Shown piece by piece: positions 40,107 to 57,500 of a DNA stretch of 64,000 bases (position 1 is its first letter; the number at the start of each line of letters is the position of its first letter). Source of the DNA: Halocaridina rubra (lineage: Eukaryota > Arthropoda > Malacostraca > Decapoda > Atyidae); NCBI GenBank assembly GCA_037179515.1, contig JAXCGZ010011600.1, positions 12,501-76,500 of the forward strand. The letters are read 5' to 3'. Made by a program: the position numbers and the translations under genes. The notes under the pieces are model-generated. The model was not told where the DNA came from. It was given only the letters and a program-made list of their open reading frames with translations, and ran no database searches.

Positions 40107-40429
40107 AAGAGAAGTTCCCCTACTTACGAACAAGCGAGTTACGAACATTCACCGATATGAAAGAAAGCCTACCCATTATCTACCCATGTATTAAAGTATG
40201 TATTACTGTATTGTACAGTATTAATTCATCATTATTACTGTATTAAAATTCATTAATACTGTACTGTAGATTTTATGTTTTATGTAGCAGTTCAGTGTCT
40301 TTAACCTAACTCTTGTACAGTACTGAATATGTATGTACTGTACAGTACTTTTTTCACTAAACACAAATATATTTCTACTTACCAACAGACTTCTGGTACC
40401 TAACTCGTCCATAAGTTGAGGAATGTCTG
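40107..40429. mobile_element. Tigger-like MITE with TTACGAAC-type ends
   Basis: The left end has GAAGTTCCCCTACTTACGAA then CAAGCGAGTTACGAAC. The right end, read on the minus strand, has CAGACATTCCTCAACTTATG then GACGAGTTAGGTACC. Both match the pattern TCC(C)TCACTTACGAACGAGTTACG found at termini of many Tigger elements. TA follows the right end at 40430-40431. The core is rich in TACAGTACTGTA palindromes. A second copy of the family forms the flanks of the foldback element at 50257-51062. Confidence 0.65.
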
Positions 40430-40431
40430 TA

Positions 40432-41419
40432 CAATAATGAAAGTAGTGAAGTTCATGCTTCATGAGCTAATCCAAACTGGTCTACATCTGATAATATTGT
40501 GCTTAGGTCTCCAATAGCATACATAAACTTTGGGGTAGGGTTCTTAATTGTGGCATAGGTATTCTTGTATTTCATAGTCAACCCGTGTTAACATATAAGT
40601 GTTTAGCAACCGGTAAACAGTGGCCAGAAGGTCGGGCTGGTTAAAATATAAAAAAAAAATTCTGGGGGAAATGTGCACTGAATGCAGACTTATGAAGGTC
40701 CAGGTAGGATCTTGTCGAGTTGAGAATAGAGGAGGAAGGATGAGGAATTGGTTGGTCAAGCGTCTGACTTTTGGGAATTGAAAAAAGTTTGCCTCGTAGC
40801 TATTACAATTTTAATGTAGTAATTACATATGTCAACTCTGTAGATATAATAATCTTTACACACCATTTATGTCTGAAGTTAAATGTGAAATCAAACTCAA
40901 AATTCATAAACTTTCAATTCACAGATACTGTAATCTGAAATGGAGTACTGGCCAAAAGCATACCATTTCATGGATCCAAAAATGGTCACAATCAGGCAGG
41001 CATCGGAATTCACTTACCTAGATGGTTTTTACCATTTCAATAATGAAAAGAGATTTAAAAGTCTACATTCCAGCTCCTAATTGCAAAGCTGAATTTGGAC
41101 TATCTCACCTACACTACCCCAAAACCACTGGACAGTAACATCTCCCCAACCAAAAATTCTCATTTAGCCCTCCCACTGCCAAATGCATGATTGTTGCTCA
41201 GCAACTCATTCTCAATGCCTATTACATAAAAAAAGAGAGAAATCCTTTAACTAGACCCGAGAAGATAATATTGGGAGGAACCTGAAGGTTAAGGATATGG
41301 AGAGACACCACTGTAGGCCTTGAAAAATACAAATCCTATATCCATCATAAATACTGTATAGCAATATCAATATACATAGGATACTTATATGCATACACAC
41401 AAGGAGTTAAATGGACAGG
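40432..41419. other. No recognisable feature
   Basis: No exon or clear repeat. The short frames at 40544-40759 and elsewhere are unremarkable. Confidence 0.4.
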
Positions 41420-41930
41420 ATTAATATCTCAGATCTAGCGATCCATACCGGGGAGATACTTCATATTTACTTGGTAATACATACCCAGTGCACACTGTTG
41501 CTGGTGCATGAAGAAATCTGTCAAGATTTCTTTTAAACTGCTTAACGGTAGTGCTGTTAACAACACTCTCTGGAAGTTGATTCCAAGTGGAGCAGATCTT
41601 ATATGTGAAGAAATTTTCACATATGCTAGTGCTAAACCTTTTCATATCTAACAGCCAGCCATCATTAAGAGTTGAATTTTAATTCAGACTGAATAATTTA
41701 TAATGGTCAACACTGTCACACCCATCCAGTATTTTTAATATTTCAATGACCTGACCTCTGAGTCTGGTGTGTTTCTGATGAAAACATTTCCAGAAAACAG
41801 TCAATCTTGAGAACTAAGTCTCCTGATTGATGGGATATGTTTTATAGGTCTTTGCCGGAACTTTTTCAAGTTCATGTATATCTTTCCTAAGTGTAGGTGA
41901 CCAAACACTTAAGAGATTGGAATGATTTGG
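41420..41930 (-). pseudogene. Fossil of a CR1-like LINE, RT C-terminal end
   Basis: On the minus strand the frames give VWSPTLRKDIHELEKVPAKT, RLRGQVIEILKILDGCDSV then DHYKLFSLN, and in the open frame 41421-41645 MKRFSTSICENFFTYKICST, then WNQLPESVVNSTTVKQFKRN and LDRFL. This matches the end of CR1/L2-like polymerases (VWSP, RRLRGDLIE, WN.LP..VV, F...LD). Stops and frameshifts occur. It belongs to neither LINE family at 22-38 kb. Confidence 0.78.
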
Positions 41931-42735
41931 GATCAAAATCTAATTATAAATCTAGAACACACATACTAAAAATCACCACAGTGACAACCCTCTGTTGAAT
42001 CAGAAAAAAGGTTCAAGCTGGTCACAAGCATAGGCCTCTTCTAAAATGTCACAGGAGAGTCTAGATTAGGCAGCTATTGGATGTCTAGTTATGTATTATC
42101 TGTGCTCACAGGAATGAGCAATATTCTCGAAACTCCCCATCTCTTGGACGGTTTCATTTTTTTACTCATTAACAATGATCAGAGCTATCCTTAAAATTAT
42201 GAATGCAATGAGAAGATACTACATCCTTAGTACCACATTCCAATTATCAACTGCTCTTACAATGAAAACGTAGTTCCTTACATCCTGGGACACATTAAAT
42301 GAAGACCATGTGCTGTGAAATCTGATAGGGACATTACTATATAGTGGTACAACAAAAATCTTAAAAGTGAGACAGCTCAAAGCCTCCAAGACCATATCTT
42401 GACAAAATTTACTTTATTTGAGAGAGTAAAGAACTATAAGTTTAAATAGTAACTGCCTTGAGGAGCTTGTTGTTACACCCCTGCACTGCCTTTCAGCAAA
42501 GAGGAGGGCACTTTGAACCTTCTTTCCAAGGATATTACTCCAATCAAAAAGGTGAATTTGCAGTCATCTACAAAGAGGGGAGGGGACTATGAGCAAAACA
42601 TGGACAACGTTCCACTCCTATGCTCAAACTGGCCTTAAGAGGGTCATAGCATTCTACTGTAACAGACACTAATCTATACCAAGAGCCTGTAAGTGTTGGA
42701 CAAAACTGGACCTCTTGGGTTATTTAAGGTTTTCT
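41931..42735. other. No recognisable feature
   Basis: Possibly further decayed repeat sequence, as wording near 42220-42420 is reminiscent of the preceding fossil, but nothing can be assigned. Confidence 0.35.
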
Positions 42736-42739
42736 CAGA

Positions 42740-43040
42740 TTTTTTCTATGAGTGTGACACCAGGACAGGCAAAGAAAATAGCCTCCATCAGGCCCAGGCA
42801 TGAAGAAACAAAGAAAAGAGAAAATGAGATGGAGAGAGTTGTGATGTGTCAGATGTGAAAGGATAATAAGAACAGTGTAACTTATATGAATGAATATTCA
42901 GAGTACAGTATATGTAGGCATAGGAAAAGAACCATGACTGAAGGAAGATTTAACATCGAGTTGTCCTCACCAGTCCTATTTAAAATCAAAAGACCTTCAG
43001 CTGTAGTATTGCAATGGGTGGTTGTGCCATGCACCAACTT
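42740..43040 (-). mobile_element. Short LINE derivative: 5' end fused to 3' end of the jockey-like LINE
   Basis: The left part, GAGTGTGACACCAGGACAGG and following, matches the 3' UTR of the jockey-like LINE at 33768-33830. The right part, about 42835-43040, matches its 5' end at 36960-37178 (CAGTCCT, CTTCAGCTGTAGT, GCCATGCACCAACTTAC). Everything between, about 3 kb of coding sequence, is absent. The result is a 300-base element with both LINE ends, as expected of a non-autonomous derivative. Confidence 0.65.
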
Positions 43041-43920
43041 ACTTCATGGATAGTCCACTTATACGACATGCAGGATAACAAGAGGTGCTATTCTTAATCT
43101 CCTCCAAGGAGAAAAAAAAATATGAAGTAAGAAAGAAAGAAAAAAAGAAAGACAACGAACTACATTTCAGGGGTTTGGATTATGTGGTAGACCAGGTGAA
43201 TGTTAACAAAATCAAATAATAAAGCCACAGAACTACATCATCTTTACCTTCTCTGAAAGTTCTTTAAAATAATTTTTTTAATTTTCTTTTACGGCAGTCT
43301 CCACTCTCTGAGTCCTCTCTTACCCATCATTGGTACATGAGGGGGAAAATATGATAGGCACTGTTGCGAAAGTGACGTCACGTTGAATGTCTTTCAAAAT
43401 ACTAAATATAAAAAATTTCAATGTTGTGGTGAATAACTGATTTCCAGTATTCATAAGAGTGGCCAACATCACATAAAAAATGAAAGGAGATCCAACATTT
43501 TAATTTCTATCTCCACTGATTGTACACTAAAATTTGGCAAAGTTAGATGCATTTTGAAGCCAGCTGTCTGGAATGGAGGATGGGGTTGTTATCCAATAAT
43601 GATGCAGAACTATGTGAATAATTAGTATTCATGATTATCATTATTTAAAGAAACTATATTTTCTATATAAACTCTAAAGTTTATTAAACGAATGGAAGGT
43701 GAAGATTAAGAAGGAAGCATCAAAATATATAATTTTTGCTTTAATTGGAGATTCATAAAGATATACTGTTTACTTTCACATTCCAAACGAGAGAAATTAC
43801 ATAAAAAAAAAAATCTCTAAAACTATTACAGAACAATTATTTACATTATCAACTAAATTTCTATTGAACACTACCTAACCTAACAGAACAAAACCAATCC
43901 TAACCTAAGATTTCTTTTAC
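43041..43920. other. No gene; contains a perfect CRE-like palindrome
   Basis: AT-rich intergenic or intronic sequence. TGACGTCA lies at 43373-43380 next to a GCGAAAG; a function is not implied. Confidence 0.4.
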
Positions 43921-44310
43921 TTTATGTGCGACACCAGGACAGGCAAAGAAAATTGCCCTTTTCAGGCCTGGTCACCAAGAGACATTTAAAAACAGTAGTA
44001 GCTTAAGGACAAGGGAAAAATAGAATGCTAAACAATAAAAAAAAAAGTCTGAAAGAATAGTCAAAGTAGTGAAGACCTAAATATATGACAAGATAAGGGT
44101 CTGAGATGAAGACAAATCAGGCAGCTTTTTGAAGAAAGAGAGGTCATAAGGTATTAAAGAGGACACATGGCAGATGAGAGTTACCCCGAGTCTAGAGGTG
44201 GAAGGAAAGAAGCAGTCACTGCATTGACCAAGCTGCTAGCCACAAATCTCTACATGGCCTACACAATGAAACTGCTTAGCGTGTGTTACGTGGCCTAATC
44301 AACATATCAT
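43921..44310 (-). mobile_element. 3' fragment of the jockey-like LINE, minus orientation
   Basis: GTGCGACACCAGGACAGGCA at the left and the block to CGTGTGTTACGTGGCC near 44295 match 33770-34150 of the jockey-like LINE in the same orientation, with many differences. It is truncated at its 5' side. Confidence 0.75.
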
Positions 44311-44439
44311 TTGACTTTTGCACAATTTACTGTACACTAGTTTAGTGCTTATTATATGCCTCCACTTCCCATCAGGTATATTCTGATCTATTCATTCATC
44401 TTACTGTATACATTTTTAAAGTTTCCTACCGTTGCAGCA

Positions 44440-44775
44440 TTTACTATGTGTACTGGCAAACTATTAATCCTATCTACCTCCAGACTCTGGAACTCCTTTC
44501 CGCCTTCTGTCTAGCCTAATTCTTATCACCTATCTTCATTCAAAAAGCAGATCTATCGTCATCTTAGGGTCTAATCCTGCTATATCTCTAGGTCCTCAGT
44601 TCTTTGACTATTCATTCAGCCTATCCTTTTCCTTTATGTATCATTACCTCATCTCTGCCTTGTCCTTAACCATTTTCTTTTACTTTGTCTTACTGTTTTC
44701 TTCGTGCCCGGGACTTCATTAATGAGGGCAGTTTTCTTGCCCACCCAGGTGTCACTTGTAAAAAAAAAATATTTT
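44440..44775 (+). mobile_element. 3' fragment of the jockey-like LINE, plus orientation
   Basis: CTCCAGACTCTGGAACTCCT near 44480 to GGTGTCACTTGT and an A tract at 44760-44769 is the same LINE 3' end read on the plus strand. Together with 43921-44310 it forms an inverted pair with the 3' ends pointing outward. Confidence 0.75.
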
Positions 44776-45404
44776 TTGGTTTATTTTTTGTGAATCGTAT
44801 AACTCGCAACCCCATTTATACATTCTAAATCTTTCATTATTTAAAGTAATGAAAGCATCTCCTCTCATGCTCTCATTCTTGATATTTCCCATCTTTCCTC
44901 ACAAGGATATTCCGTAATTCTGGTGGTATATCAGTTGCTCTTCCCTGATTTTTTTTCCTGAGAAAATAAACATTTACGAATATCTTTTATATACTAATTA
45001 TATGCATATGTTGGGGTCATTCAACGAGACAAACAAATAACCCCAACCTTACCCTCCACCCAAATCGGATTGCCTCCCATTTCCAAATACTTATGAGACT
45101 CTTGGTCTGTGCCCCCCAGTAACCATTTTTCAATCATAGTCCCCTATGCTGCTATAAATTTGTCTAACCCAGATTAGGACTACTTCCATCTGCACGTCTT
45201 CAGTCCAGGTCGAGGACTATGGGGCTAATTTTCAACATTTACAATACCGAAACGAATGATCCTAAATTGAAATTTCCCAAACTCTCGCACCCCATCATGG
45301 CCCTTGTAAAGAAATTCAGAAGCACGTGATTCGGTATGCGTCCATGGTCTTCCCTGTAAGAGAAAATCATCAAGTAATCTTTTATTTACTACTTCTATCT
45401 TACC
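44776..45404. other. Sequence between LINE fragments and the presumed WTAP first exon
   Basis: No repeat recognised. Local base composition becomes less extreme from about 45180, which would fit the approach to a promoter. Confidence 0.35.
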
Positions 45405-45570
45405 TGAGTTTCCCAATGGACGTAATTAATGTTTATTTTATATGGATAAATGTTCTAAGCGCGTCGCCATGTTTCCTAAACAAACGCCGGACTCCTCAAT
45501 ATGTCAGAGCCATAGCATACGATTTAAACACTTCACCGCCTTCTACACTGCAAGACTACCGTCTCTGGTA
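45404..45570 (-). other. Candidate 5' non-coding exon of WTAP
   Basis: On the minus strand the sequence runs through a CpG-containing patch with AAACATGGCGACGCGC (about 45464-45479) and ends GGGAAACTCAG before the strong donor GTAAGATAG at 45403. The ATG there opens a frame of only ten codons. The WTAP start codon exon needs such an upstream exon, and this is the best donor I see near the SOD2 side. The exon's 5' limit is a guess. If right, the intron to 22344 is about 23 kb and contains the retroelement nest. Confidence 0.35.
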
Positions 45571-46379
45571 TTCATCTAATCACTGTAGTTCATTAATTAT
45601 TTCTATATTTAACTGAAACACATCAATTTTTGTATTTAATGACTCCTTCCCACCATATTTCGTCCAACCCAAACTTTATACTAAGATTCACTAAACTATC
45701 TCATAAGTCTTTTAAAAACATACGATTGCCATTAAAAGTAGGATTATACACTAGACGCTCTTTTCAACTTTATATTGCATAGCGAGAATAATGTACATCT
45801 TAATTCAATTTCAGCCTTTAATTAAACAATAACACGAAATATGATTTGGGATAATTTAATTATGAAATTTATAAACTAAATATGTTTGATATTTGATTTA
45901 TTTAATTTTTCAGCACTTATTTTCAAATAATTTTATCTCATTTGTAGATGCTTATAATTCTTGGATATGCTTAATATCAAATAAATAAATAAATAAAAAT
46001 GTTATCTAAATTTTCATTACTGGAACTTATTCAGCAATAGTGGACGATTCGTCTGCTGAGGCTTCGTTCATAAGTTTAGAAAACGAACAATTAAAAATAT
46101 TTACATATATTTTACAATAGTTCTAATATTCACACGACTCTTCTCTGGCATTCCCCATCGGTTTTTCATGACTTTTCTATTAATATTTGTATGTATATCA
46201 AGAAATAGCATATATCGTAGTCATGAATATTACATCGTATTAAAGTTAGTATAATGTGTTCACATTTCTTCAACTGAACGTGACTGACCCTCCGGGCAAC
46301 CGTGTATTACGTTATCCGGAGTAGGGTTCTTCCTTCGTCGGTAGTGAAAGTTTGATATAAACTCTCTGTTCTGTTCATC
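45571..46379. promoter_or_regulatory. Presumed SOD2 promoter, possibly shared with WTAP
   Basis: AT-rich until about 46280, then a locally GC-richer block (46285-46345) with CCTCCGGGCAACCG, ATCCGGAG and TTCGTCGG just before the SOD2 start codon. I see no TATA box at a convincing distance. Position between two divergent genes suggests a shared control region; this is inference. Confidence 0.4.
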
Positions 46380-52957
<6,578 letters not shown>

Positions 52958-53056
52958 AACAATGAATACAGCAGCCAAGCAACAGGGAGTTAATCTTAGA
53001 TAATTCATATTTATATTGTTTTGCTATTTTGAGGGCATTGTATATATTGAACTCAT

Positions 53057-53062
53057 AATAAA
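53057..53062 (+). terminator. SOD2: SOD2 poly(A) signal
   Basis: AATAAA 100 bases after the stop codon, followed by a TTGTGTT stretch, a usual downstream element. Confidence 0.75.
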
Positions 53063-53069
53063 TTCACTT

Positions 53070-53716
53070 TATCTTGTGTTATTCATCCATTTGTACTTTA
53101 TGAATTGGTAAAACCATTTATTTTGTATAATATATAAATTAATATATTTCTTCTTTACTTAAACCTGAAGGACAGTGTTCATTGCGTTGTATTTATTTAT
53201 TGGATTTCCTAATGTCTTATCCTACCATATACAGGCATAGCTTGGACACTTCCTTGACAAACATTTAGGCAAACAGCGTGATTTTGATAAGGGTTAGAAT
53301 AGGTGAACAGTGACTCTTCTTATAAATGCCTAAGATATGGAGTACGTTTTAAAGCCTTAGGTATTAAAACTACAAAATGGCTGTAAATATTATTTTTATT
53401 ACTTTTAGTCTTTTCAGCAATACATAAGACTGAAATACAATACGGAATATGGTATGGATATATGTTTATATATTTCTTTAATAAAATACTTTTTTCATTA
53501 GTAGTAGATGCTGTAAAACCTACAATCGCAATTCCTTAAAAAAAAAAAAATACAGCACTGTGTGCTGAAGAATGTAATATATACATTAAAACTAATTTTT
53601 ATAAAAAAAAAGTTCTACAGTATATTTTCTAACTTAAACCCAGTGTAATTTGGCATACATAATGAGCAAAAAACGCAAGTTTAGAATTAATATTCTATCA
53701 TGCAAATAAGATACAA

Positions 53717-53718
<2 letters not shown>
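53070..53718. other. SOD2 downstream flank
   Basis: AT-rich; no exon. The convergent right-edge gene may extend its 3' UTR towards here, but no poly(A) site can be fixed. Confidence 0.4.

Positions 53719-53764
<46 letters not shown>
53719..53764 (-). repeat. Poly-T tract (46 bases)
   Basis: Uninterrupted T run, read as poly(A) on the minus strand. It could be the tail of a retroposed element, but I recognise no body next to it. Confidence 0.6.
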
Positions 53765-53766
<2 letters not shown>

Positions 53767-54407
53767 ATTGGAAATTTCATTTTACATCAACTAGTTCAAG
53801 ACTAGCTTTATGGGGTTTTTGAATATCTATCATGGGCTTTTAGCATAACTTTTTCTAAAATAATAAATTTATATTTTTGTAATACATCATATAAACTCAG
53901 TCAAATCTAAAAATAAAACTATAAATTTACTCCATATATTTATACAAAATTTCATCTCAAGTCAGTAGAAATAAAAAAATGGAAGAATGATCGTTCCCAC
54001 ATAAAAAGATGTAGTTTCAATATTTAATATCTATAATCACACTGGGATAGAATTGAGTTGGCCGCTTGATCAAGTACCATAATAATATTTTGCTGCTGTG
54101 ACTTCACACAGCTTGGGGAAATATAAAGCCAACATGAGTTAGGATATAACCCATGAAAAGACAGCATCTTGAGACTTCTGAGTATATCACTGATATCTAA
54201 ATGAGTGTAATGATTTTGGTTTTACAGTTTTATATGGTACCTAAATTTTGAAAAATGGTGAACTAAGTTCAATTCGGAGATAGGGTAAAGGTGTGTATGT
54301 AGGTAAAAAGTCTAGAATTTATAAATAGTAACAAACCTAAACGGTGCAAAATGCAATATCTGAATGAAAACAAGACTAGAATTTTGGTTCTGTTGATAAA
54401 ATTACAT

Positions 54408-54535
54408 CTATTTTTTTTTTTTTTTTTTTTTTAGGCCACAAAACCGTTAATAGGAGGAGGGCAATATGCAGATGAGACCCTGCACTCTCCCTTTCTTGTT
54501 CAGTTGTGGCATCCTGTTTGCTTTTGAAAGATACG
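54408..54535 (-). mobile_element. Possible SINE with poly(A) tail
   Basis: On the minus strand GGATGCCACAACTGAACAAG and following lead to GTTTTGTGGCC and an A tract (54411-54432). The same core, GGTTGCCACAGCTGAACAGG, recurs at 62217-62245 in the same orientation. Two copies plus a poly(A) tail suggest a retroposon; head type unknown. Confidence 0.4.
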
Positions 54536-54539
54536 ATGT

Positions 54540-57500
54540 TTAAAAAAAAAAAGAAAATTAGGATTGTGACTCAAATTTCAAAGCTAAGTAAGAGATATGT
54601 AGGGATGTCCTTCATCTCTCTTTCTTTGTGATGTAAGCTTAAAATTCAATATAACATCAATGGAATAAAATATGTAATGCTTCTATTCTTAAGACTGGTT
54701 GTGACCATGCTTTTAACTCATCTGAACATTGGAAAGTTAAAGAGTAAGTGAACTTTAATGCAATATATTCCGTGAAAATAGGACCAGGTGAAGACTATTC
54801 ACCTGTACATTCACCAATCGATACGAAATTATGAAAATCATGATGTTATCTCTTTAACCCTGGGAATTCACATTCATAACTATATATTATAAGTACAATA
54901 TCTGCGTCCTCTCATAAAAAGGTATTATGATATATGCATGAGGTAACCTCTCAAGAAAAAAGTACGGGATATATCTTATGTTCTAATACTTTTGCACCTG
55001 CCCTATATACTACAAAACATTTATACACAACAATCACAGAATATTCCCCTTATTTACTTGGCTACTTAAAGAGCAAGTTCTTTTTGGCTTTTGCAAAAGT
55101 AAAATATAAATTGAAGTCTCCCTGGTACCACTAATTCATTTACTGTACATATTACCTAGGAGGAAAACTGCATTTGTTATGGTTGATGGTGAGATATAAT
55201 CAAGAAGAGATATCATAAGCATATCTGTGATGCCTACTAACTCGTTTGACCAGTAAAGAGAACTTGCTTTTAAAACTTAACCCAGAATAGAAAAAGTATA
55301 ACAACCCAATGAATATAATGAATCGGTTAGTGAATGAGTTCGCTCTACCCACTAAAAGTAGCAATGGATGGTTTCATGTATAAAAACGTTGGGAGGAATA
55401 AGCAAAGATCTGTTCAGCAAACAGCTCTGGCATTAAAAAGAGTAATGATCTAATGTAATATGATAAAAATTGAACACGAATTTCCCTTTACTTACTTTCA
55501 GAGGAATTCTAAAAACTTCTAAAATAACAACAATAACTACCTGTGATGCAATGCAGTTCAATGGTCTGAGTATGCTACAAGGTTTGAAAAGCACGACTTA
55601 AAATGGAAAAATCTTAAAGATTTTTTGATTAATATTCACATATCTAAGAACACTCCTCAATGTATACAGTGAGATGTATTGTCAAAGTTTCAACTGGGCT
55701 TCACAGTAAGACGATAGGGAGAATATAAATACAGTACAGTATTAGAATGTAACGGCTATACAAAATAAATATTCGCCTGAAGCACTGTATGAGCACTATG
55801 CAGATATAAAATTAAACGGCAAGTATCAAATAATATTGTAAACAGCTTAAAGTAAAATTTTACCATACAAAAACAGTGAGGAAAAAGGCAAGTATTTAAA
55901 TTTTGCAACTCTATCATACAGTATTGTAAATATATGTATGACCAAGACAAGTTTTAATATCCAGAAGGGTGAGGCATGAAAGAAGGAGAATGAGTTGGCA
56001 CAAAGTGAAATACATCTACCTTGACAAACTCCAGTAATAGGGAAGGAGCCCTCATGAAAGGACTAGGGAAAATTTGAATGGTGTGTCCTTGATCGCTGCA
56101 TTGGAGTGCATAAGCAAGAATGAGTGAATACTGTAATTGTATGTTATTGTGCGTGGATTTTTTCTCTCTTAATTGTGACTACCTTTACTGACGATGGCAG
56201 AAGGCAATATGCATAATATTATCACATTATTTTGAGTTAATGGATGCGTAAATATATAATTTTGAGAATTTTCTGCAACAGCAAAATATACTGCATTTAA
56301 TACCAGACAAACTAGTAATAAGCTCCATAATGATATATGAAACAACGAAAAAAGAAAATACTACTATAACAGTGATTTATCTAAATGATTTATCAACAGA
56401 GATCACTTCAAAATAAAATAATAAAAGAATGGAACAACATAAATGGATGAGTTATATTCTTTTATGTTTGGCCAACAGATATTTCGCGGTAATTTTATGC
56501 TAGTATATAATAATAATTGACATACAAAATTTAAATTTTTGCTGCAAAATATGAAAATTATATTAAATTTTACAAAATATGACGAAGTTTGTACACAAGG
56601 TATCTCATATTATTAACACTACGAAGTGAGCTCACACCAGCAGTCCTGTATGATATACACCATTATGAAATATAAGTAGCACAAGCCTGTTTAAAGATCA
56701 CAAATATGTGTACAAGAAATACTATTACACAATGCCCAATACAGGTTATCAATATCCTATGAGATTTTCACTCCTAGAGAACAAATTGCAAAAAAAAAAT
56801 ATATATATATATTTTGATTTACTGTGATTTTGACAAATAATACAGAGAAAGACTAAAGTGTGACGGTCTTGATATCTACAAGGGATGCCAGTTACGAGAG
56901 AAGTAAATACTCAAGAGGTAAAAGCTGCCACAATGGCTGACTACTTAACCAGCCTAATAGGTTATAATGACCAGCATTATATACGAATTATTTATAAAAT
57001 GCAAATGGCCTGTTTGTTACCAGTGTATTAAATAAAAACGTATTTTACATTTACGTTTTAAAGTAGAGTTAACGATTATTAGTAAAATATATTTTACAAA
57101 TATTAAAAGTAAAAACAATAGTCTTAGTAAGGTCATTATATCAATAAACTAAAATAAATGGAGATGATATTTAAGAATGGTAAATGCAAATATACATATG
57201 CTAATGGTGAGTATATTAGTAGTAGTATAGTATTACTGTATGCAAGCCATTGTAATGACTATTTTATTTCACAGTAAAATTGATGAAAATTAATTAAAAA
57301 AGCAAGCACGAATACATAACATACTTGTGAGCTAATATCAACAAGCTCTAATAATGAAAATATTTGACCAAAGCTATAAGTATTGATTATAACTTTCATA
57401 ATCTGATTAGTTAGCAAAACTTCTCAAGAGTGAAATGAATGCAACAAAACTATCTACAGTGCAATATTAGTTTCAGGTTCTCTTTTAGAAAGTTCAACAA

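Noticed and set aside
43373..43380. TGACGTCA as a functional CRE
   Set aside because: A single 8-base palindrome without neighbouring promoter evidence.
45225..45416. 63 aa minus-strand frame as the first coding exon of WTAP
   Set aside because: Reading this as coding would have to pass the donor at 45403 and does not join in phase with a conserved N-terminus; a non-coding exon fits better.
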